Shown here piece after piece: positions 1 through 9,209 of a stretch of DNA of 64,000 nucleotides (the stretch's first letter is position 1; the number at the start of each line of letters is the position of its first letter). The position numbers were made by a program, and so were the translations under genes. Below the pieces are notes generated by a model. It saw only the letters and a program-made list of their open reading frames with translations. It made no database searches and was not told where the DNA came from. Source of the DNA: Lachnospiraceae bacterium (GTDB lineage: Bacteria; Bacillota; Clostridia; Lachnospirales; Lachnospiraceae); the NCBI GenBank assembly GCA_949383255.1, contig CASJPF010000014.1, positions 1 to 64,000 of the forward strand. The letters run 5' to 3'.

Positions 1-100
1 CCGAATTAACGCCTGTGGAGATAGCAGGTAAACCAAACAAGTTTGGTTACGAGGTCGATGAAGCAGGAAGCCCATTGGCTTTAGACAATGGGGAGTTCAC
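1..100 (+). mobile_element. Right end of an IS200/IS605-type element
   Basis: The stretch ends in a hairpin, CCCATTG (71-77) with CAATGGG (86-92), followed by GAGTTCAC. This is the usual look of the right end of IS200/IS605-family elements, which overlaps the 3' end of tnpB and makes the 3' part of the omega/reRNA. If the element ends near position 100, the RNA guide would be the flanking bases just after it. Only the right end is in the window; tnpA, the left end and most of tnpB lie upstream. Family assignment is by pattern recognition only. Confidence 0.6.
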
Positions 101-110
101 AAAAGTATGA
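3..110 (+). CDS. TnpB-like RNA-guided nuclease, C-terminal end (partial)
   Basis: The open frame enters from the left edge and stops with TGA at 108-110. It encodes about 35 residues, including TPVEIAGKP near the start and a tail with DEAGSPLALDNG. A TPVE motif followed by a variable tail and an element-end hairpin is typical of the TnpB C-terminus in IS200/IS605 elements. The catalytic RuvC residues and zinc finger lie outside the window, so activity cannot be judged. The last codons run past the likely element end (about position 100), so the terminal residues would be encoded by host flanking DNA. Moderately sure of family, unsure whether the full gene is intact. Confidence 0.6.
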   Translation, partial: ELTPVEIAGKPNKFGYEVDEAGSPLALDNGEFTKV

Positions 111-137
111 CGTGGAAAAGGATTAGTACAAAGTAGA

Positions 138-366
138 CACTTTTCAGAGAGGGAATCATTTGGTGTGAGATTGCTAAGGAAAAGCTTTGGAACCTACCTT
201 GGAGTCCTGTATGAGAAAATTGATACCAACAATGCCAAGCATTGTTGATATCAATTTGGGAAATACAGCGTAGCGCCGGCGTTAACGGTAGGATGAGTGA
301 AATCAGGGTGGTAACGCCGCATGAAGGCCCCTATGGGAAGCGTGCAGTATTACCACCCTATTTTAT
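138..366 (+). promoter_or_regulatory. T-box riboswitch, proline type, upstream of proS
   Basis: A long leader precedes proS. It has a Stem I-like region (about 140-220) and the highly conserved T-box sequence AGGGTGGTAACGCCG at 305-319. The TGGT bulge would pair with the ACCA end of a tRNA whose discriminator base is A, as in tRNA-Pro. The T-box strand AGGGTGGTAA can instead pair with TTACCACCCT (350-359) to form a terminator, giving the classic antiterminator/terminator switch. A CCT proline codon at 206-208, just before the closing strand of Stem I, is the best specifier candidate; the exact Stem I fold was not computed. Uncharged tRNA-Pro should therefore raise proS transcription. Confidence 0.9.
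305..366 (+). terminator. T-box terminator hairpin
   Basis: AGGGTGGTAA (305-314) is perfectly complementary to TTACCACCCT (350-359), followed by ATTTTAT. The left arm is the T-box itself, so antiterminator and terminator are mutually exclusive. The U-run is short and interrupted. Confidence 0.8.
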
Positions 367-406
367 GCACAGATTCGTGTAAAAAAATTAGAGAGGATGA
401 GAAGAG

Positions 407-1846
407 ATGGCAAATGACAAGAAACTTGTGGAAGCGATTACTTCTATGGAGGAGGATTTCGCACAGTGGTACACAGACGTGGTGAAGAAAGCAGAGTTGT
501 GTGATTATTCGAGCGTGAAAGGTTGTATGATTATCAAACCTGCTGGCTATGCGATTTGGGAGCAGATTCAGCAACAGCTTGACACTGCATTTAAAAAGAC
601 GGGCGTGGAGAATGTGTACATGCCAATGTTTATACCAGAAAGTCTTCTGGAAAAGGAGAAGGATCATGTTGAGGGGTTTGCGCCGGAGGTTGCGTGGGTG
701 ACACATGGCGGACTTGAACCATTGCAGGAAAGACTTTGTGTGCGGCCGACGTCAGAGACCTTGTTCTGTGATTTTTATAAAAATGAAGTGCAGTCTTATC
801 GGGATTTACCGAAAGTATATAATCAGTGGTGTTCTGTGGTGCGCTGGGAAAAGACAACACGTCCATTTTTGAGAAGCCGTGAATTTCTGTGGCAGGAGGG
901 ACATACGGCACATGCGACGGCAGATGAGGCAGAGGAGCGAACCATTCAGATGTTGAATGTGTATGCGGACTTTGTGCGGGATGTGCTTGCAATTCCGGTC
1001 GTAAAAGGACAGAAGACAGACAAGGAAAAGTTTGCTGGCGCGGAGGCGACATATACAATTGAGGCGTTGATGCATGATGGCAAGGCGTTACAGTCTGGTA
1101 CAAGTCACAATTTTGGAGACGGTTTTGCAAAGGCATTTGGAATCCAATTTACGGACAAAGACAATACACTAAAGTATTGTCATCAGACTTCGTGGGGGTT
1201 GTCAACGCGCATTATCGGTGCGGTGATTATGGTGCATGGCGATGATTCTGGCTTGAAACTGCCACCAAAAGTAGCACCGACACAGATTATGATTATTCCG
1301 ATTCAGCAAAAGAAAGAGGGCGTGCTTGACAAGGCATATGCGCTAAAAGAGCGTTTGCTAGAGAAAGGTTTTCGGGTAAAAGTGGACGATTCAGATAAAA
1401 GTCCAGGCTGGAAATTTAGTGAGTGTGAGATGCGCGGTGTGCCGTTTCGGATTGAGATTGGACCAAAGGATATCGAGAACAACAAATGTGTCTTTGTGCG
1501 CCGTGACACAAGGGAGAAGATTGAGGTCAGTCTTGACGAGGTTGAGACAAAGGCGGCAGAACTTCTGGATACAATTCAGTCAGATATGTATGAGACGGCA
1601 AAGAAGCATCTGGAAACCCATATTTACAATGCAGTGACATGGGAGGAATTTTGCGATATCATCAACAATAAACCAGGATTTGTCAAGGCAATGTGGTGTG
1701 GGGATCGCACTTGTGAGGACAAGATTAAAGATGAGCTGGCGGCAACAAGCCGTTGTATGCCGTTTGAACAGGAGCAGTTGAGTGCAGCTTGCGTGTGCTG
1801 TGGCAAGCCTGCGAAGAAGATGGTTTACTGGGGCAGAGCGTATTAG
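407..1846 (+). CDS. proS: Prolyl-tRNA synthetase, short (archaeal/eukaryotic) form
   Basis: Charges tRNA-Pro with proline using ATP, in the cytoplasm. The 479-residue product matches the shorter ProRS class, which lacks the editing insertion of the long bacterial enzyme. Class II motifs are visible: RPTSETLF (about 105-115) and a motif-2 region with [20 protein letters not shown] (about 138-157). The C-terminal domain carries cysteines in WCGDRTCED and AACVCCGKP, a likely zinc site, and ends in WGRAY, as is typical of this class. The ATG at 407 follows GAGAGGATGAGAAG. The gene sits directly behind a T-box leader, which fits a tRNA-Pro-sensing control. No lesion seen. Confidence 0.97.
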   Translation: MANDKKLVEAITSMEEDFAQWYTDVVKKAELCDYSSVKGCMIIKPAGYAIWEQIQQQLDTAFKKTGVENVYMPMFIPESLLEKEKDHVEGFAPEVAWVTHGGLEPLQERLCVRPTSETLFCDFYKNEVQSYRDLPKVYNQWCSVVRWEKTTRPFLRSREFLWQEGHTAHATADEAEERTIQMLNVYADFVRDVLAIPVVKGQKTDKEKFAGAEATYTIEALMHDGKALQSGTSHNFGDGFAKAFGIQFTDKDNTLKYCHQTSWGLSTRIIGAVIMVHGDDSGLKLPPKVAPTQIMIIPIQQKKEGVLDKAYALKERLLEKGFRVKVDDSDKSPGWKFSECEMRGVPFRIEIGPKDIENNKCVFVRRDTREKIEVSLDEVETKAAELLDTIQSDMYETAKKHLETHIYNAVTWEEFCDIINNKPGFVKAMWCGDRTCEDKIKDELAATSRCMPFEQEQLSAACVCCGKPAKKMVYWGRAY

Positions 1847-1892
1847 AGTGTGTAACGTGGATAGAATGATGGAAAAAGTTAAAAATTTTTAT

Positions 1893-1906
1893 TGTAAGCG
1901 CTTTCA
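1893..1906 (+). promoter_or_regulatory. cre site (CcpA operator) upstream of ackA
   Basis: TGTAAGCGCTTTCA is an excellent match to the catabolite-responsive element bound by CcpA-HPr(Ser-P) in Firmicutes. A TATGAT/GATAAT -10-like sequence follows at 1925-1933. CcpA acting at ackA is well known in Bacillus, and hprK is also present in this window (14537). Whether this site activates or represses depends on the true start point, which was not determined. About 40 bp downstream the leader is interrupted by a family-1 repeat. Confidence 0.75.
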
Positions 1907-1946
1907 TTTTTTTGGAAAATAAGGTATGATAATGATGTATCATCGT

Positions 1947-2109
1947 TAGGAACTGTTCAAAAATAATTGATACATGTTGATTTGCCTATTTCTCCGATTG
2001 CACATATCAAAAAGCCTTTCTGTAGCCCGCTACGACTACGTTTTTTAATATGCACCCTCGAAGAAATATTCTGCGCAAGCTGTACATGTTATTTCTGAAC
2101 AGTTCCTTA
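1947..2109 (+). repeat. Family-1 palindromic repeat, copy A (in ackA leader)
   Basis: Imperfect palindrome of about 160 bp with terminal arms TAGGAACTGTTC and GAACAGTTCCTTA. The interior contains GCCTATTTCTCCGATT, a central TAGCCCGCTACGACTACG block and CTCGAAGAAATATTCTGCGCA. Related copies lie at 45160, 59198 (reversed) and 60158, with short deletion forms at 48794 and 13251. No coding capacity. It separates the cre/promoter region from ackA, so the ackA mRNA would carry it as a leader hairpin. MITE-like or REP-like. Confidence 0.85.
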
Positions 2110-2143
2110 AAGGCGGAAAAAGAAATTATGGAGGGATAATACA

Positions 2144-3346
2144 ATGAATATTTTAGTAATCAACTGTGGCAGCTCTTCGCTGAAATACCAACTGATTGAC
2201 AGCGATACAGAAGCTGTGCTTGCAAAGGGGCTTTGCGAGCGTATCGGGATTGATGGAAGTGTCCTTACACACACGCCGGCGGGGAAGGACAAGGTAACAA
2301 TTGAGACGCCAATGCCAAATCATACTGTGGCGGTCAAGCTTGTGATTGATGCGCTTACTGACGCAAATCATGGTGTGGTTCAGTCGCTGGACGAAATCAA
2401 TGCAGTCGGACATCGCGTGGTTCATGGTGGCGAGAAGTTTGCTTCTTCTGTCATTATCAATGATGAGGTTCTTGCGGCAATTGAGGAGTGCAATGACCTT
2501 GCACCGCTCCACAATCCGGCAAATCTGATTGGAATCAATTCCTGCAAGGAGATTATGCCCAATGTGCCAATGGTGGCAGTGTTCGACACTGCATTTCATC
2601 AGACCATGCCTGAGAAGGCTTACTTGTATGGACTTCCATATGAGTACTATGAAAAGTATAAGGTGCGCCGCTATGGTTTTCATGGAACCAGTCACGACTA
2701 TGTATCTGCAAGGGCAGCGGAGCTTCTTGGCAAGACTAGAGAGGAACTAAAAATTATTGTTTGTCATCTGGGAAATGGTGGGTCTGTATCTGCAGTTGAC
2801 CATGGAAAGTGTGTTGATACTTCTATGGGACTCACACCGCTTGAAGGTATTATTATGGGAACGCGTTCTGGCAGTATTGACCCAGCCATCTGTGATTTTA
2901 TCTGTCAGAAAGAAAAGATAACACCGGCAGAGATGAACACGATTCTAAACAAAAAGTCAGGTGTGCTTGGCATCTCAAAAGTTTCTTCGGATTTCCGAGA
3001 TATCGAGGCGGCAGCGGCGAACGATAATAAGCTTGCAAAGGCGGCTTTGGAGGCATTTTATTACAGTGTGGCAAAGTATATTGGCGCATACGCAGCGGCG
3101 ATGAACGGTGTGGATGCAATTGCATTTACGGCGGGAGTAGGAGAAAACAATATATCAGGACGTGCTGAGATTGCAGAATATTTGGGATATCTTGGCACAG
3201 AAATTGACGCGGAGAAAAACAATATTAGAGGTGAGGATAGAATAATCTCCACAGAGACAAGCAAGGTTGCACTCCTGTGTGTGCCAACAAATGAGGAACT
3301 TGCAATTGCAAGACAGACCGCGGCACTCGTATCCGTTACTCCTTAA
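2144..3346 (+). CDS. ackA: Acetate kinase
   Basis: Converts acetyl phosphate and ADP to acetate and ATP, the energy-yielding last step of acetate fermentation. The 400-residue length is normal. Family signatures include [11 protein letters not shown] at the N-terminus, [10 protein letters not shown] (about 180), the nucleotide-site block [15 protein letters not shown] (about 207) and [11 protein letters not shown], and FTAGVGENN near 325. The ATG at 2144 follows a GGAGGGATAA Shine-Dalgarno region. The usual partner pta is not adjacent here. Upstream lie a cre site and a family-1 repeat; a hairpin at 3379 probably ends the transcript. Confidence 0.98.
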   Translation: MNILVINCGSSSLKYQLIDSDTEAVLAKGLCERIGIDGSVLTHTPAGKDKVTIETPMPNHTVAVKLVIDALTDANHGVVQSLDEINAVGHRVVHGGEKFASSVIINDEVLAAIEECNDLAPLHNPANLIGINSCKEIMPNVPMVAVFDTAFHQTMPEKAYLYGLPYEYYEKYKVRRYGFHGTSHDYVSARAAELLGKTREELKIIVCHLGNGGSVSAVDHGKCVDTSMGLTPLEGIIMGTRSGSIDPAICDFICQKEKITPAEMNTILNKKSGVLGISKVSSDFRDIEAAAANDNKLAKAALEAFYYSVAKYIGAYAAAMNGVDAIAFTAGVGENNISGRAEIAEYLGYLGTEIDAEKNNIRGEDRIISTETSKVALLCVPTNEELAIARQTAALVSVTP

Positions 3347-3378
3347 TGCTTCTTAAAATATTTTAATTTTGAGTAAAT

Positions 3379-3406
3379 AATAAGCTTGCAATATTGCAGG
3401 CTTATT
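3379..3406 (+). terminator. Hairpin after ackA
   Basis: AATAAGCTTGCAAT pairs with ATTGCAGGCTTATT with a single mismatch. No clean U-run follows (GTTATAATT), so termination strength is uncertain. Confidence 0.55.
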
Positions 3407-3568
3407 GTTATAATTACAATAGCAACGATTCGGATACATAGATTCGATTGTGCAATATGTATGGGGTAAAAAAATTGTTTTGTATATATTGTATAGATAT
3501 TTATGATCTGAAAAATAAAATATCATTGGAGATTACGGCAACGGAATAGAACAGGAGGTTACATATTT

Positions 3569-5164
3569 ATGGGATTGGATGCAAAAAGCGCAATTGAGAG
3601 TGGCAGAACTGCACTTGGTATTGAGTTTGGATCGACCAGAATCAAGGCGGTTTTAATTGATGAGAATCATGAAGTGCTCGCCATTGGAAATCATGACTGG
3701 GAGAATCAGTTGGTGAATAATATCTGGACTTATAGTTTGGATGCCATCTGGAAAGGGCTTCAGGATTGTTATCAGGATCTGGCAAAGTCTGTGCAAGAAA
3801 AATATGGAACACAGATAAAGACGCTTGGCTCTCTTGGTTTTAGCGCCATGATGCACGGGTATATGGCATTTGACAAAGAGGGAGCACTTTTGGTGCCTTT
3901 TCGGACATGGAGAAACACGATTACGCAGGAGGCGAGTGAGAAACTCACAGCGCTTTTTGAATATCATATTCCACAGAGATGGAGTATTGCACATCTGTAT
4001 CAGGCAATTCTCAATGGTGAGGAACATGTCGGGAAGGTTGATTTCTTCACAACTCTTGCAGGCTATATTCATTGGCAATTAAGCGGTGAGAAGGTACTTG
4101 GCGTCGGCGAGGCGTCGGGTATGTTTCCGATTGATATTGACACAAAAAAATTTAATGAGCGTATGATTGGGCAGTTTGATGCGCTTGTTGCAGAGAAAAA
4201 TTTCTCGTGGAAACTTGCAGATATTATGCCGAAGGTATTGGTTTCTGGGGATAAGGCAGGCACTTTGACAGAGGCGGGCGCAAAGCTTCTTGATGTGACA
4301 GGTACGCTTCAGGCAGGGGTTCCAATGTGTCCTCCAGAGGGTGACGCAGGCACAGGCATGGTGGCGACCAACAGCGTGGCGCAGCGCACTGGCAATATTT
4401 CCGCAGGTACTTCTGTGTTTGCAATGGCAGTTCTCGAGAAGGATTTGTCGAAATCTTATGACGAGCTGGATCTTGTGACGACGCCCGATGGAAGCCTTGT
4501 GGCGATGGTACATTGCAACAATTGCACTTCGGACCTAAATGCGTGGGTGAATTTATTCAAGGAATTTCAGGAGACAATGGGGCAGAAAGTGGACATGAAC
4601 GAGCTTTATGGAACGCTGTACAGAAAGGCGCTTGAGGGTGATGCTGATTGTGGTGGACTTCTTGCATACGGTTACTTTTCTGGTGAACATGTGACAGGTT
4701 TTGAGGAGGGCAGACCACTTTTTGTGCGGACACCAGATGCGAAGTTCACATTGGCGAATTTTATGCGCGTTAATCTGTTCACTGCACTTGGCGCGATTAA
4801 GATTGGTATGGACATTTTATTTAAGCAGGAGAGTGTGACGCTCGACGAACTTCTCGGACATGGTGGATTGTTCAAGACAGAAGGGGTCGGACAGAAAGTT
4901 GTAGCAGCCGCTGTCAATGTTCCAGTGTCTGTTATGAAGACAGCGGGCGAGGGCGGTGCGTGGGGAATTGCAGTTCTTGCAAATTATATGATGAAAAAGG
5001 GTGCAAATGAGTCTCTCAGCGATTATCTAAACAATAAAGTATTTGCAGGTGAGGAGTCTGTGCGTGTGGAGCCAGATGCTGCTGATGTGGCAGGTTTTGA
5101 GACTTTTATTGAGCGCTATAAAAAGGGACTTGCTATCGAGCGCGCAGCAGTGGATAATCTGTAG
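3569..5164 (+). CDS. FGGY-family carbohydrate kinase (ribulokinase/xylulokinase-like)
   Basis: Predicted ATP-dependent kinase for a pentulose-type sugar. The N-terminal phosphate-binding strand [15 protein letters not shown] (about 18-32) and later segments [10 protein letters not shown] (about 278) and [12 protein letters not shown] (about 460) fit the FGGY fold; 531 residues is in the usual range. The next gene is a ribulose-phosphate 4-epimerase and a split transketolase follows, so L-ribulose or a related ketose is the likely substrate. Specificity cannot be read from the sequence. The ATG at 3569 follows ACAGGAGG. The spacing to the epimerase gene is only 31 bp, so the two are likely co-transcribed. 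Confidence 0.85.
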   Translation: MGLDAKSAIESGRTALGIEFGSTRIKAVLIDENHEVLAIGNHDWENQLVNNIWTYSLDAIWKGLQDCYQDLAKSVQEKYGTQIKTLGSLGFSAMMHGYMAFDKEGALLVPFRTWRNTITQEASEKLTALFEYHIPQRWSIAHLYQAILNGEEHVGKVDFFTTLAGYIHWQLSGEKVLGVGEASGMFPIDIDTKKFNERMIGQFDALVAEKNFSWKLADIMPKVLVSGDKAGTLTEAGAKLLDVTGTLQAGVPMCPPEGDAGTGMVATNSVAQRTGNISAGTSVFAMAVLEKDLSKSYDELDLVTTPDGSLVAMVHCNNCTSDLNAWVNLFKEFQETMGQKVDMNELYGTLYRKALEGDADCGGLLAYGYFSGEHVTGFEEGRPLFVRTPDAKFTLANFMRVNLFTALGAIKIGMDILFKQESVTLDELLGHGGLFKTEGVGQKVVAAAVNVPVSVMKTAGEGGAWGIAVLANYMMKKGANESLSDYLNNKVFAGEESVRVEPDAADVAGFETFIERYKKGLAIERAAVDNL

Positions 5165-5195
5165 AAAATGTTGTAGCGAAATCTGGAGGATTGAG

Positions 5196-5891
5196 ATGTT
5201 AGAGGAATTAAAGAAAAAAGTGTATGAGGCAAATATGGATTTGCCCAAATATGGTCTTGTCACCTTTACGTGGGGCAATGTAAGTGCAATAGACAGGGAG
5301 AGCGGTCTGTTTGTCATAAAGCCAAGCGGCGTTGATTATGATTTGCTAAAACCTGAGGATATGGTTGTCATGGATCTAGAAGGTAATAAGGTGGAGGGGA
5401 AATATAATCCTTCGTCCGACACACCGACCCATCTGGAGCTGTACAAGGCGTTTCCAGAAATTGGCGGCATCGTACATACACACAGTACTTATGCTACAAG
5501 CTGGGCACAGTCAGGCAGAAGTATTCCCTGCTATGGAACGACACATGCGGACTATATGTATGGAGAAATCCCTTGTGCGCGCGTGCTGACACAAGAGGAG
5601 ATTGATGAAGGTTATGAGAAAAATACGGGAACGCTTATTATAGAAACTTTTAAAGAGAAAGATGTTATGGCAGTTCCGGCTGTACTCTGTAAGAATCATG
5701 GTCCGTTCGCTTGGGGAAAAGATGCAAAAGAGGCTGTGCACAATGCAGTTGTTTTGGAGGAAGTGGCAAAGATGGCTTTGTTCACAGAACAGTTAAATAA
5801 AGATGTAGAGCCGGCGCCACAGCGCATCCAGGACAAACATTATTATAGAAAACACGGCGCAAATGCATACTATGGCAACAAAGTTGAGTAA
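5196..5891 (+). CDS. araD: L-ribulose-5-phosphate 4-epimerase
   Basis: Class II aldolase-family metal enzyme that interconverts L-ribulose 5-phosphate and D-xylulose 5-phosphate. The 231-residue product from the ATG at 5196 is the standard AraD length, and GGAGG sits 7 bp upstream; the frame stays open upstream, but that extension would run into the kinase gene. Metal-ligand histidines are visible in [10 protein letters not shown] (about 95-97) and KNHGPFAW (about 171). N-terminal TWGNVSAID and KPSGVDYD form the phosphate/substrate site. Its product feeds the transketolase encoded just downstream. Confidence 0.95.
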   Translation: MLEELKKKVYEANMDLPKYGLVTFTWGNVSAIDRESGLFVIKPSGVDYDLLKPEDMVVMDLEGNKVEGKYNPSSDTPTHLELYKAFPEIGGIVHTHSTYATSWAQSGRSIPCYGTTHADYMYGEIPCARVLTQEEIDEGYEKNTGTLIIETFKEKDVMAVPAVLCKNHGPFAWGKDAKEAVHNAVVLEEVAKMALFTEQLNKDVEPAPQRIQDKHYYRKHGANAYYGNKVE

Positions 5892-6013
5892 TTAACGAAT
5901 GTTTAATTTGTAAGGTATTATTATCAAGTTTATATATTTACGAATAATTTATTATATGGTAGTTTAAAAAGGTATAAAAGTATACTGATTGACTTTGATT
6001 GGAGGAAAAAACA

Positions 6014-6847
6014 ATGACAAATTTGGAGCTTCAAAAGATGGCAAATGAAGTTCGTAAGGGTATCGTGACTGGCGTTCACGCTGCAAAGGCAGGACATCCG
6101 GGTGGTTCGCTTTCCGCAGCAGATATCTATACGTTTCTTTATTTTGAGGAGATGAACATTGATCCGAAGGACCCGAAGAAAGCGGACAGAGACCGTTTTG
6201 TTCTCTCCAAGGGACATACAGCGCCGGGACTTTACTCGACACTTGCAAATCGCGGATATTTTCCAGTGGGGGATTTGGTGACGTTGAGAAAGCTTGGTTC
6301 TTATCTGCAAGGACACCCTTGTATGCAGCATGTTCCAGGGGTTGATATGTCATCGGGTTCGCTTGGACAAGGGATTTCTGTAGCGTGCGGCATGGCGTTG
6401 GGCGCAAAGATGTCCAATGCAGATTATCGTGTATACACGCTGCTTGGCGACGGTGAAATTGAGGAAGGACAGGTTTGGGAGGCTTCTATGTTTGCTGGAC
6501 ACAGGAAGCTTGACAATCTTTGCGTGATTGTGGACAACAACGGTTTGCAGATTGATGGTAAGATTGAGGATGTATGTTCGCCATATCCAATTGACAAAAA
6601 GTTTGAGGCGTTTAATTTCCATGTGATTAACTTGGATGATGCACATGACTTTGACAAGATTCGTGCGGCATTTAAGGAGGCAAGAGAGACAAAGGGTATG
6701 CCGACAGCAATTATTGCGCATTCCTTGAAGGGCAAGGGCGTATCTTTTATGGAAGGAAGTGTAGATTGGCATGGCAAGGCTCCAAATGATGAGGAGTACG
6801 CAGTTGCTATGGCAGATTTAGAGAAGATTGCGCAACAGTTGGCATAA
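6014..6847 (+). CDS. Transketolase, N-terminal (TPP-binding) subunit
   Basis: Half of a two-subunit transketolase. With the next gene product it moves two-carbon units between sugar phosphates in the non-oxidative pentose phosphate pathway. The thiamine diphosphate/Mg motif GDGEIEEGQVWEAS to NNGLQIDG is clear (about 140-175), as are HAAKAGHPGGSLS near the start and SKGHTAPGLYS. The product is 277 residues, normal for the split form. The start is taken as ATG 6014 because GGAGG lies at 6001-6005; an in-frame TTG at 5999 has no ribosome site. Only 19 bp separate it from the C-terminal subunit gene. Confidence 0.96.
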   Translation: MTNLELQKMANEVRKGIVTGVHAAKAGHPGGSLSAADIYTFLYFEEMNIDPKDPKKADRDRFVLSKGHTAPGLYSTLANRGYFPVGDLVTLRKLGSYLQGHPCMQHVPGVDMSSGSLGQGISVACGMALGAKMSNADYRVYTLLGDGEIEEGQVWEASMFAGHRKLDNLCVIVDNNGLQIDGKIEDVCSPYPIDKKFEAFNFHVINLDDAHDFDKIRAAFKEARETKGMPTAIIAHSLKGKGVSFMEGSVDWHGKAPNDEEYAVAMADLEKIAQQLA

Positions 6848-6866
6848 ACGCAGAAGGGAGAAAAAA

Positions 6867-7826
6867 ATGGCAGACGTAAAAACGAACAAAGTCGTTTCAA
6901 AGATAGCAACAAGAGAGAGTTATGGAAATGCTCTTGTTGAGATGGGAAAAGAGAATCCAAATTTAGTTGTCTTGGATGCTGACCTTGCAGCGGCAACTAA
7001 GACAGGCGTGTTTAAGAAAGCGTTTCCAGAGAGGCATATTGACTGTGGAATCGCAGAGTGTAATATGGCAGGCGTAGCTGCTGGATTATCGCTTGCAGGC
7101 AAGATTCCATTTATGAGTTCCTTTGCAATGTTCGCGGCAGGACGTGCTTTTGAGCAGGTGAGAAACTCTATTGGTTATCCGCATTTAAATGTAAAGATTG
7201 GCGCGACACACGCCGGCATTACAGTAGGAGAGGATGGAGCATCACACCAGTGTAACGAAGATATTGCTTTAATGCGTACAATTCCTGGCATGGTTGTGAT
7301 GTGTCCGGCAGATGACATTGAGGCAAAGGCAGCGGTGCGCGCAGCAGTAGAATATGAGGGACCCGTTTATATCCGTTTTGGACGCGCGGCAGTTCCTGTT
7401 ATCAATGACAGGCCAGATTACAAGTTTGAGATTGGCAAAGGTACAGTTGTGAGAGAGGGCACAGATGTGACTATAGTAGCAACTGGTATCTGTGTGGATT
7501 CTGCACTTGGCGCGGCTGAAATGCTTGAGAAAGAGGGAATTCATGCAGAAGTGATTAACATCTGTACAATTAAGCCTCTGGATGAGGAAATTATCATTAA
7601 CTCCGCAAAAAAAACTGGCAAAGTGGTTACTGCTGAGGAGCATTCTGTAATTGGTGGGCTGGGAAGTGCAGTATGCGATGCACTCTGTAAATCTTATCCA
7701 GTACCTGTCTGCAAGATTGGTATGCAGGATGTATTTGGCGAGTCAGGTTCTGCGGCAGCGCTTGTTGAGAAGTACAAGCTCGATGCAAAAGGCGTGTATG
7801 AGCAGGTGAAAACATTCTTGGCATAA
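6867..7826 (+). CDS. Transketolase, C-terminal (pyrimidine-binding) subunit
   Basis: Second half of the split transketolase: pyrimidine-binding domain followed by the C-terminal transketolase domain, 319 residues. Visible signatures are LDADLAAATKT, DCGIAECNMAGVAAGLS (with the catalytic-type glutamate), THAGITVGEDGASHQ (about 117-131) and the C-terminal EEHSVIGGLGSAV. The ATG at 6867 is preceded by AAGGGAG; the open frame continues back to 6828 but overlaps the previous gene without a ribosome site. A strong terminator follows at 7844, closing the pentose operon. Confidence 0.96.
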   Translation: MADVKTNKVVSKIATRESYGNALVEMGKENPNLVVLDADLAAATKTGVFKKAFPERHIDCGIAECNMAGVAAGLSLAGKIPFMSSFAMFAAGRAFEQVRNSIGYPHLNVKIGATHAGITVGEDGASHQCNEDIALMRTIPGMVVMCPADDIEAKAAVRAAVEYEGPVYIRFGRAAVPVINDRPDYKFEIGKGTVVREGTDVTIVATGICVDSALGAAEMLEKEGIHAEVINICTIKPLDEEIIINSAKKTGKVVTAEEHSVIGGLGSAVCDALCKSYPVPVCKIGMQDVFGESGSAAALVEKYKLDAKGVYEQVKTFLA

Positions 7827-7843
7827 TATAGATTGAATGATTG

Positions 7844-7875
7844 CAGGCGTCATCTTTGTGGTGACGCCTGTTTTT
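7844..7875 (+). terminator. Intrinsic terminator after the transketolase genes
   Basis: CAGGCGTCA (7844-7852) pairs perfectly with TGACGCCTG (7862-7870), followed directly by TTTTT. Confidence 0.93.
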
Positions 7876-8110
7876 GCGGTTGTTTTGTGCAATGATAAGA
7901 ATACTTTTTGCACTTAAAATATTGTTATATCGCAGCGATAAGAAAAATATATATTACGACCTCCCATGCGAATGTGGTTTTATTATTTTTGAGAAATCTT
8001 TGTGTCATTGATTGGGGAATCTGCGGATCATGTGGAATGTGGGGCGGATAATATTTAAAATTTTTATTTCAACCTTATTCCTAATATGTTACAATTAAAA
8101 TGTTACTTTT

Positions 8111-8253
8111 CACGGGTCAGGAATGCGCATGTACTGCGTATTCCGTGAGAACATGATTCAGGTATGAGGGGCGATTTTGGCGTAGCAAAATTTTGTATAT
8201 CGCCCCGAATTGTTACTAGGAGCGGCTCTTATGCTGTGAATAGTAACAATAAG
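8111..8253 (+). repeat. Family-2 three-hairpin element, divergent copy upstream of pyrK
   Basis: Three consecutive stems: GGAATGCGCA/TGCGTATTCC (8120-8144), GGGGCGAT/ATCGCCCC (8168-8206) with an inner ATTTTG/CAAAAT, and TTGTTACTA/TAGTAACAA (8210-8249). The order, spacing and the GTGA after stem 1 match the copies at 23164 and 27021, although the stem sequences differ. It lies in the probable pyrK leader, so it could act as a regulatory RNA or be a mobile hairpin repeat. The rest of the 7876-8291 gap shows no gene; no PyrR-type binding loop was recognised. Confidence 0.6.
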
Positions 8254-8291
8254 AATATTGTAATATCGATAGTAAGGAAAGGAATGGTCAC

Positions 8292-9080
8292 ATGGAACAG
8301 AAAAAAAAAGAATCCGCCAAAGTTTACAAGCAACAACAAATTGCGCCAGGTATCTACGACATGTGGATCAATACCACATTAGCGAACCAGGCAAAGCCAG
8401 GGCAGTTTATCAGCGTGTACACGCAGGACAAGTCGTCACTTCTGCCGCGGCCAATCAGTATTTGCGAGACAGATGTCGCGAACAACCGGCTGCGTATCGT
8501 ATACCGTGTGGCAGGAAAGGGAACAGCGGAATTTTCAAGGTACAAAACAGGCCATCGGGTGGATATTCTCGGAACGCTCGGAAATGGTTTTCCGCTGGAA
8601 AAAGCAGAGGGAAAACGCCTTTTTCTGATGGGCGGCGGAATCGGAATCCCACCTATGCTCTCGGTCGCAAAAGCAATTAAAAATGTGGCGTCTGTCGATG
8701 TGATTGTCGGCTATCGAGACAAAGAACTGTTTCTGGTAGAAGATTTAGAAAAATATGCGTCAGTCCATGTCGCGACAGAAGATGGCAGTGTCGGCACAAA
8801 AGGAACTGTTATGAATGTTATCGAGGAAAAGAAGCTAGAGGCAGATATAATTTTTGCCTGCGGACCAATGCCAATGTTGCGAGTAATTAAAAAGTATGCT
8901 GCTGAAAATAAAATTGCGGCGTATATTTCCCTTGAGGAGCGGATGGCGTGCGGTGTGGGCGTGTGTCTTGGTTGCGTTGTAAAAACAACGAAGACTGACC
9001 ATCATTCTCATGTGAACAATGCACGGATTTGCACGGACGGTCCCGTTTATAATGCAGAGGACGTTGATATCGTTGACTGA
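8292..9080 (+). CDS. pyrK: Dihydroorotate dehydrogenase B, electron-transfer subunit
   Basis: Iron-sulfur flavoprotein that passes electrons from the PyrD FMN to NAD+, allowing NAD-linked dihydroorotate oxidation in pyrimidine synthesis. FAD-binding RPISICETD (about 53-61), the NAD-site LMGGGIGIPPML (about 115) and four cluster cysteines in CGVGVCLGC and ARICTDGP (about 217-250) are present. 262 residues is normal. The ATG at 8292 follows AAGGAAAGGAATGG. pyrD lies 129 bp downstream, the usual B-type pair. A structured element precedes the gene. Confidence 0.96.
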   Translation: MEQKKKESAKVYKQQQIAPGIYDMWINTTLANQAKPGQFISVYTQDKSSLLPRPISICETDVANNRLRIVYRVAGKGTAEFSRYKTGHRVDILGTLGNGFPLEKAEGKRLFLMGGGIGIPPMLSVAKAIKNVASVDVIVGYRDKELFLVEDLEKYASVHVATEDGSVGTKGTVMNVIEEKKLEADIIFACGPMPMLRVIKKYAAENKIAAYISLEERMACGVGVCLGCVVKTTKTDHHSHVNNARICTDGPVYNAEDVDIVD

Positions 9081-9209
9081 CGACAAAACGGCAATGACGC
9101 AAATATTTAGTATATAAGGAATTAAAAACAGTGTACGAATTGTTTGTTGTGCTGGAAAAAACAGGTGCGGATTAGTAAAGTCTATTTATATAAAATCGGA
9201 GGAGTAGAT

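Noticed and set aside
630-1136. Long minus-strand frame inside proS
   Set aside because: Shadow of the proS coding frame with no ribosome site or family likeness.
7876-8291. PyrR attenuator before pyrK
   Set aside because: No PyrR-type binding-loop consensus found; only the family-2-like hairpins.
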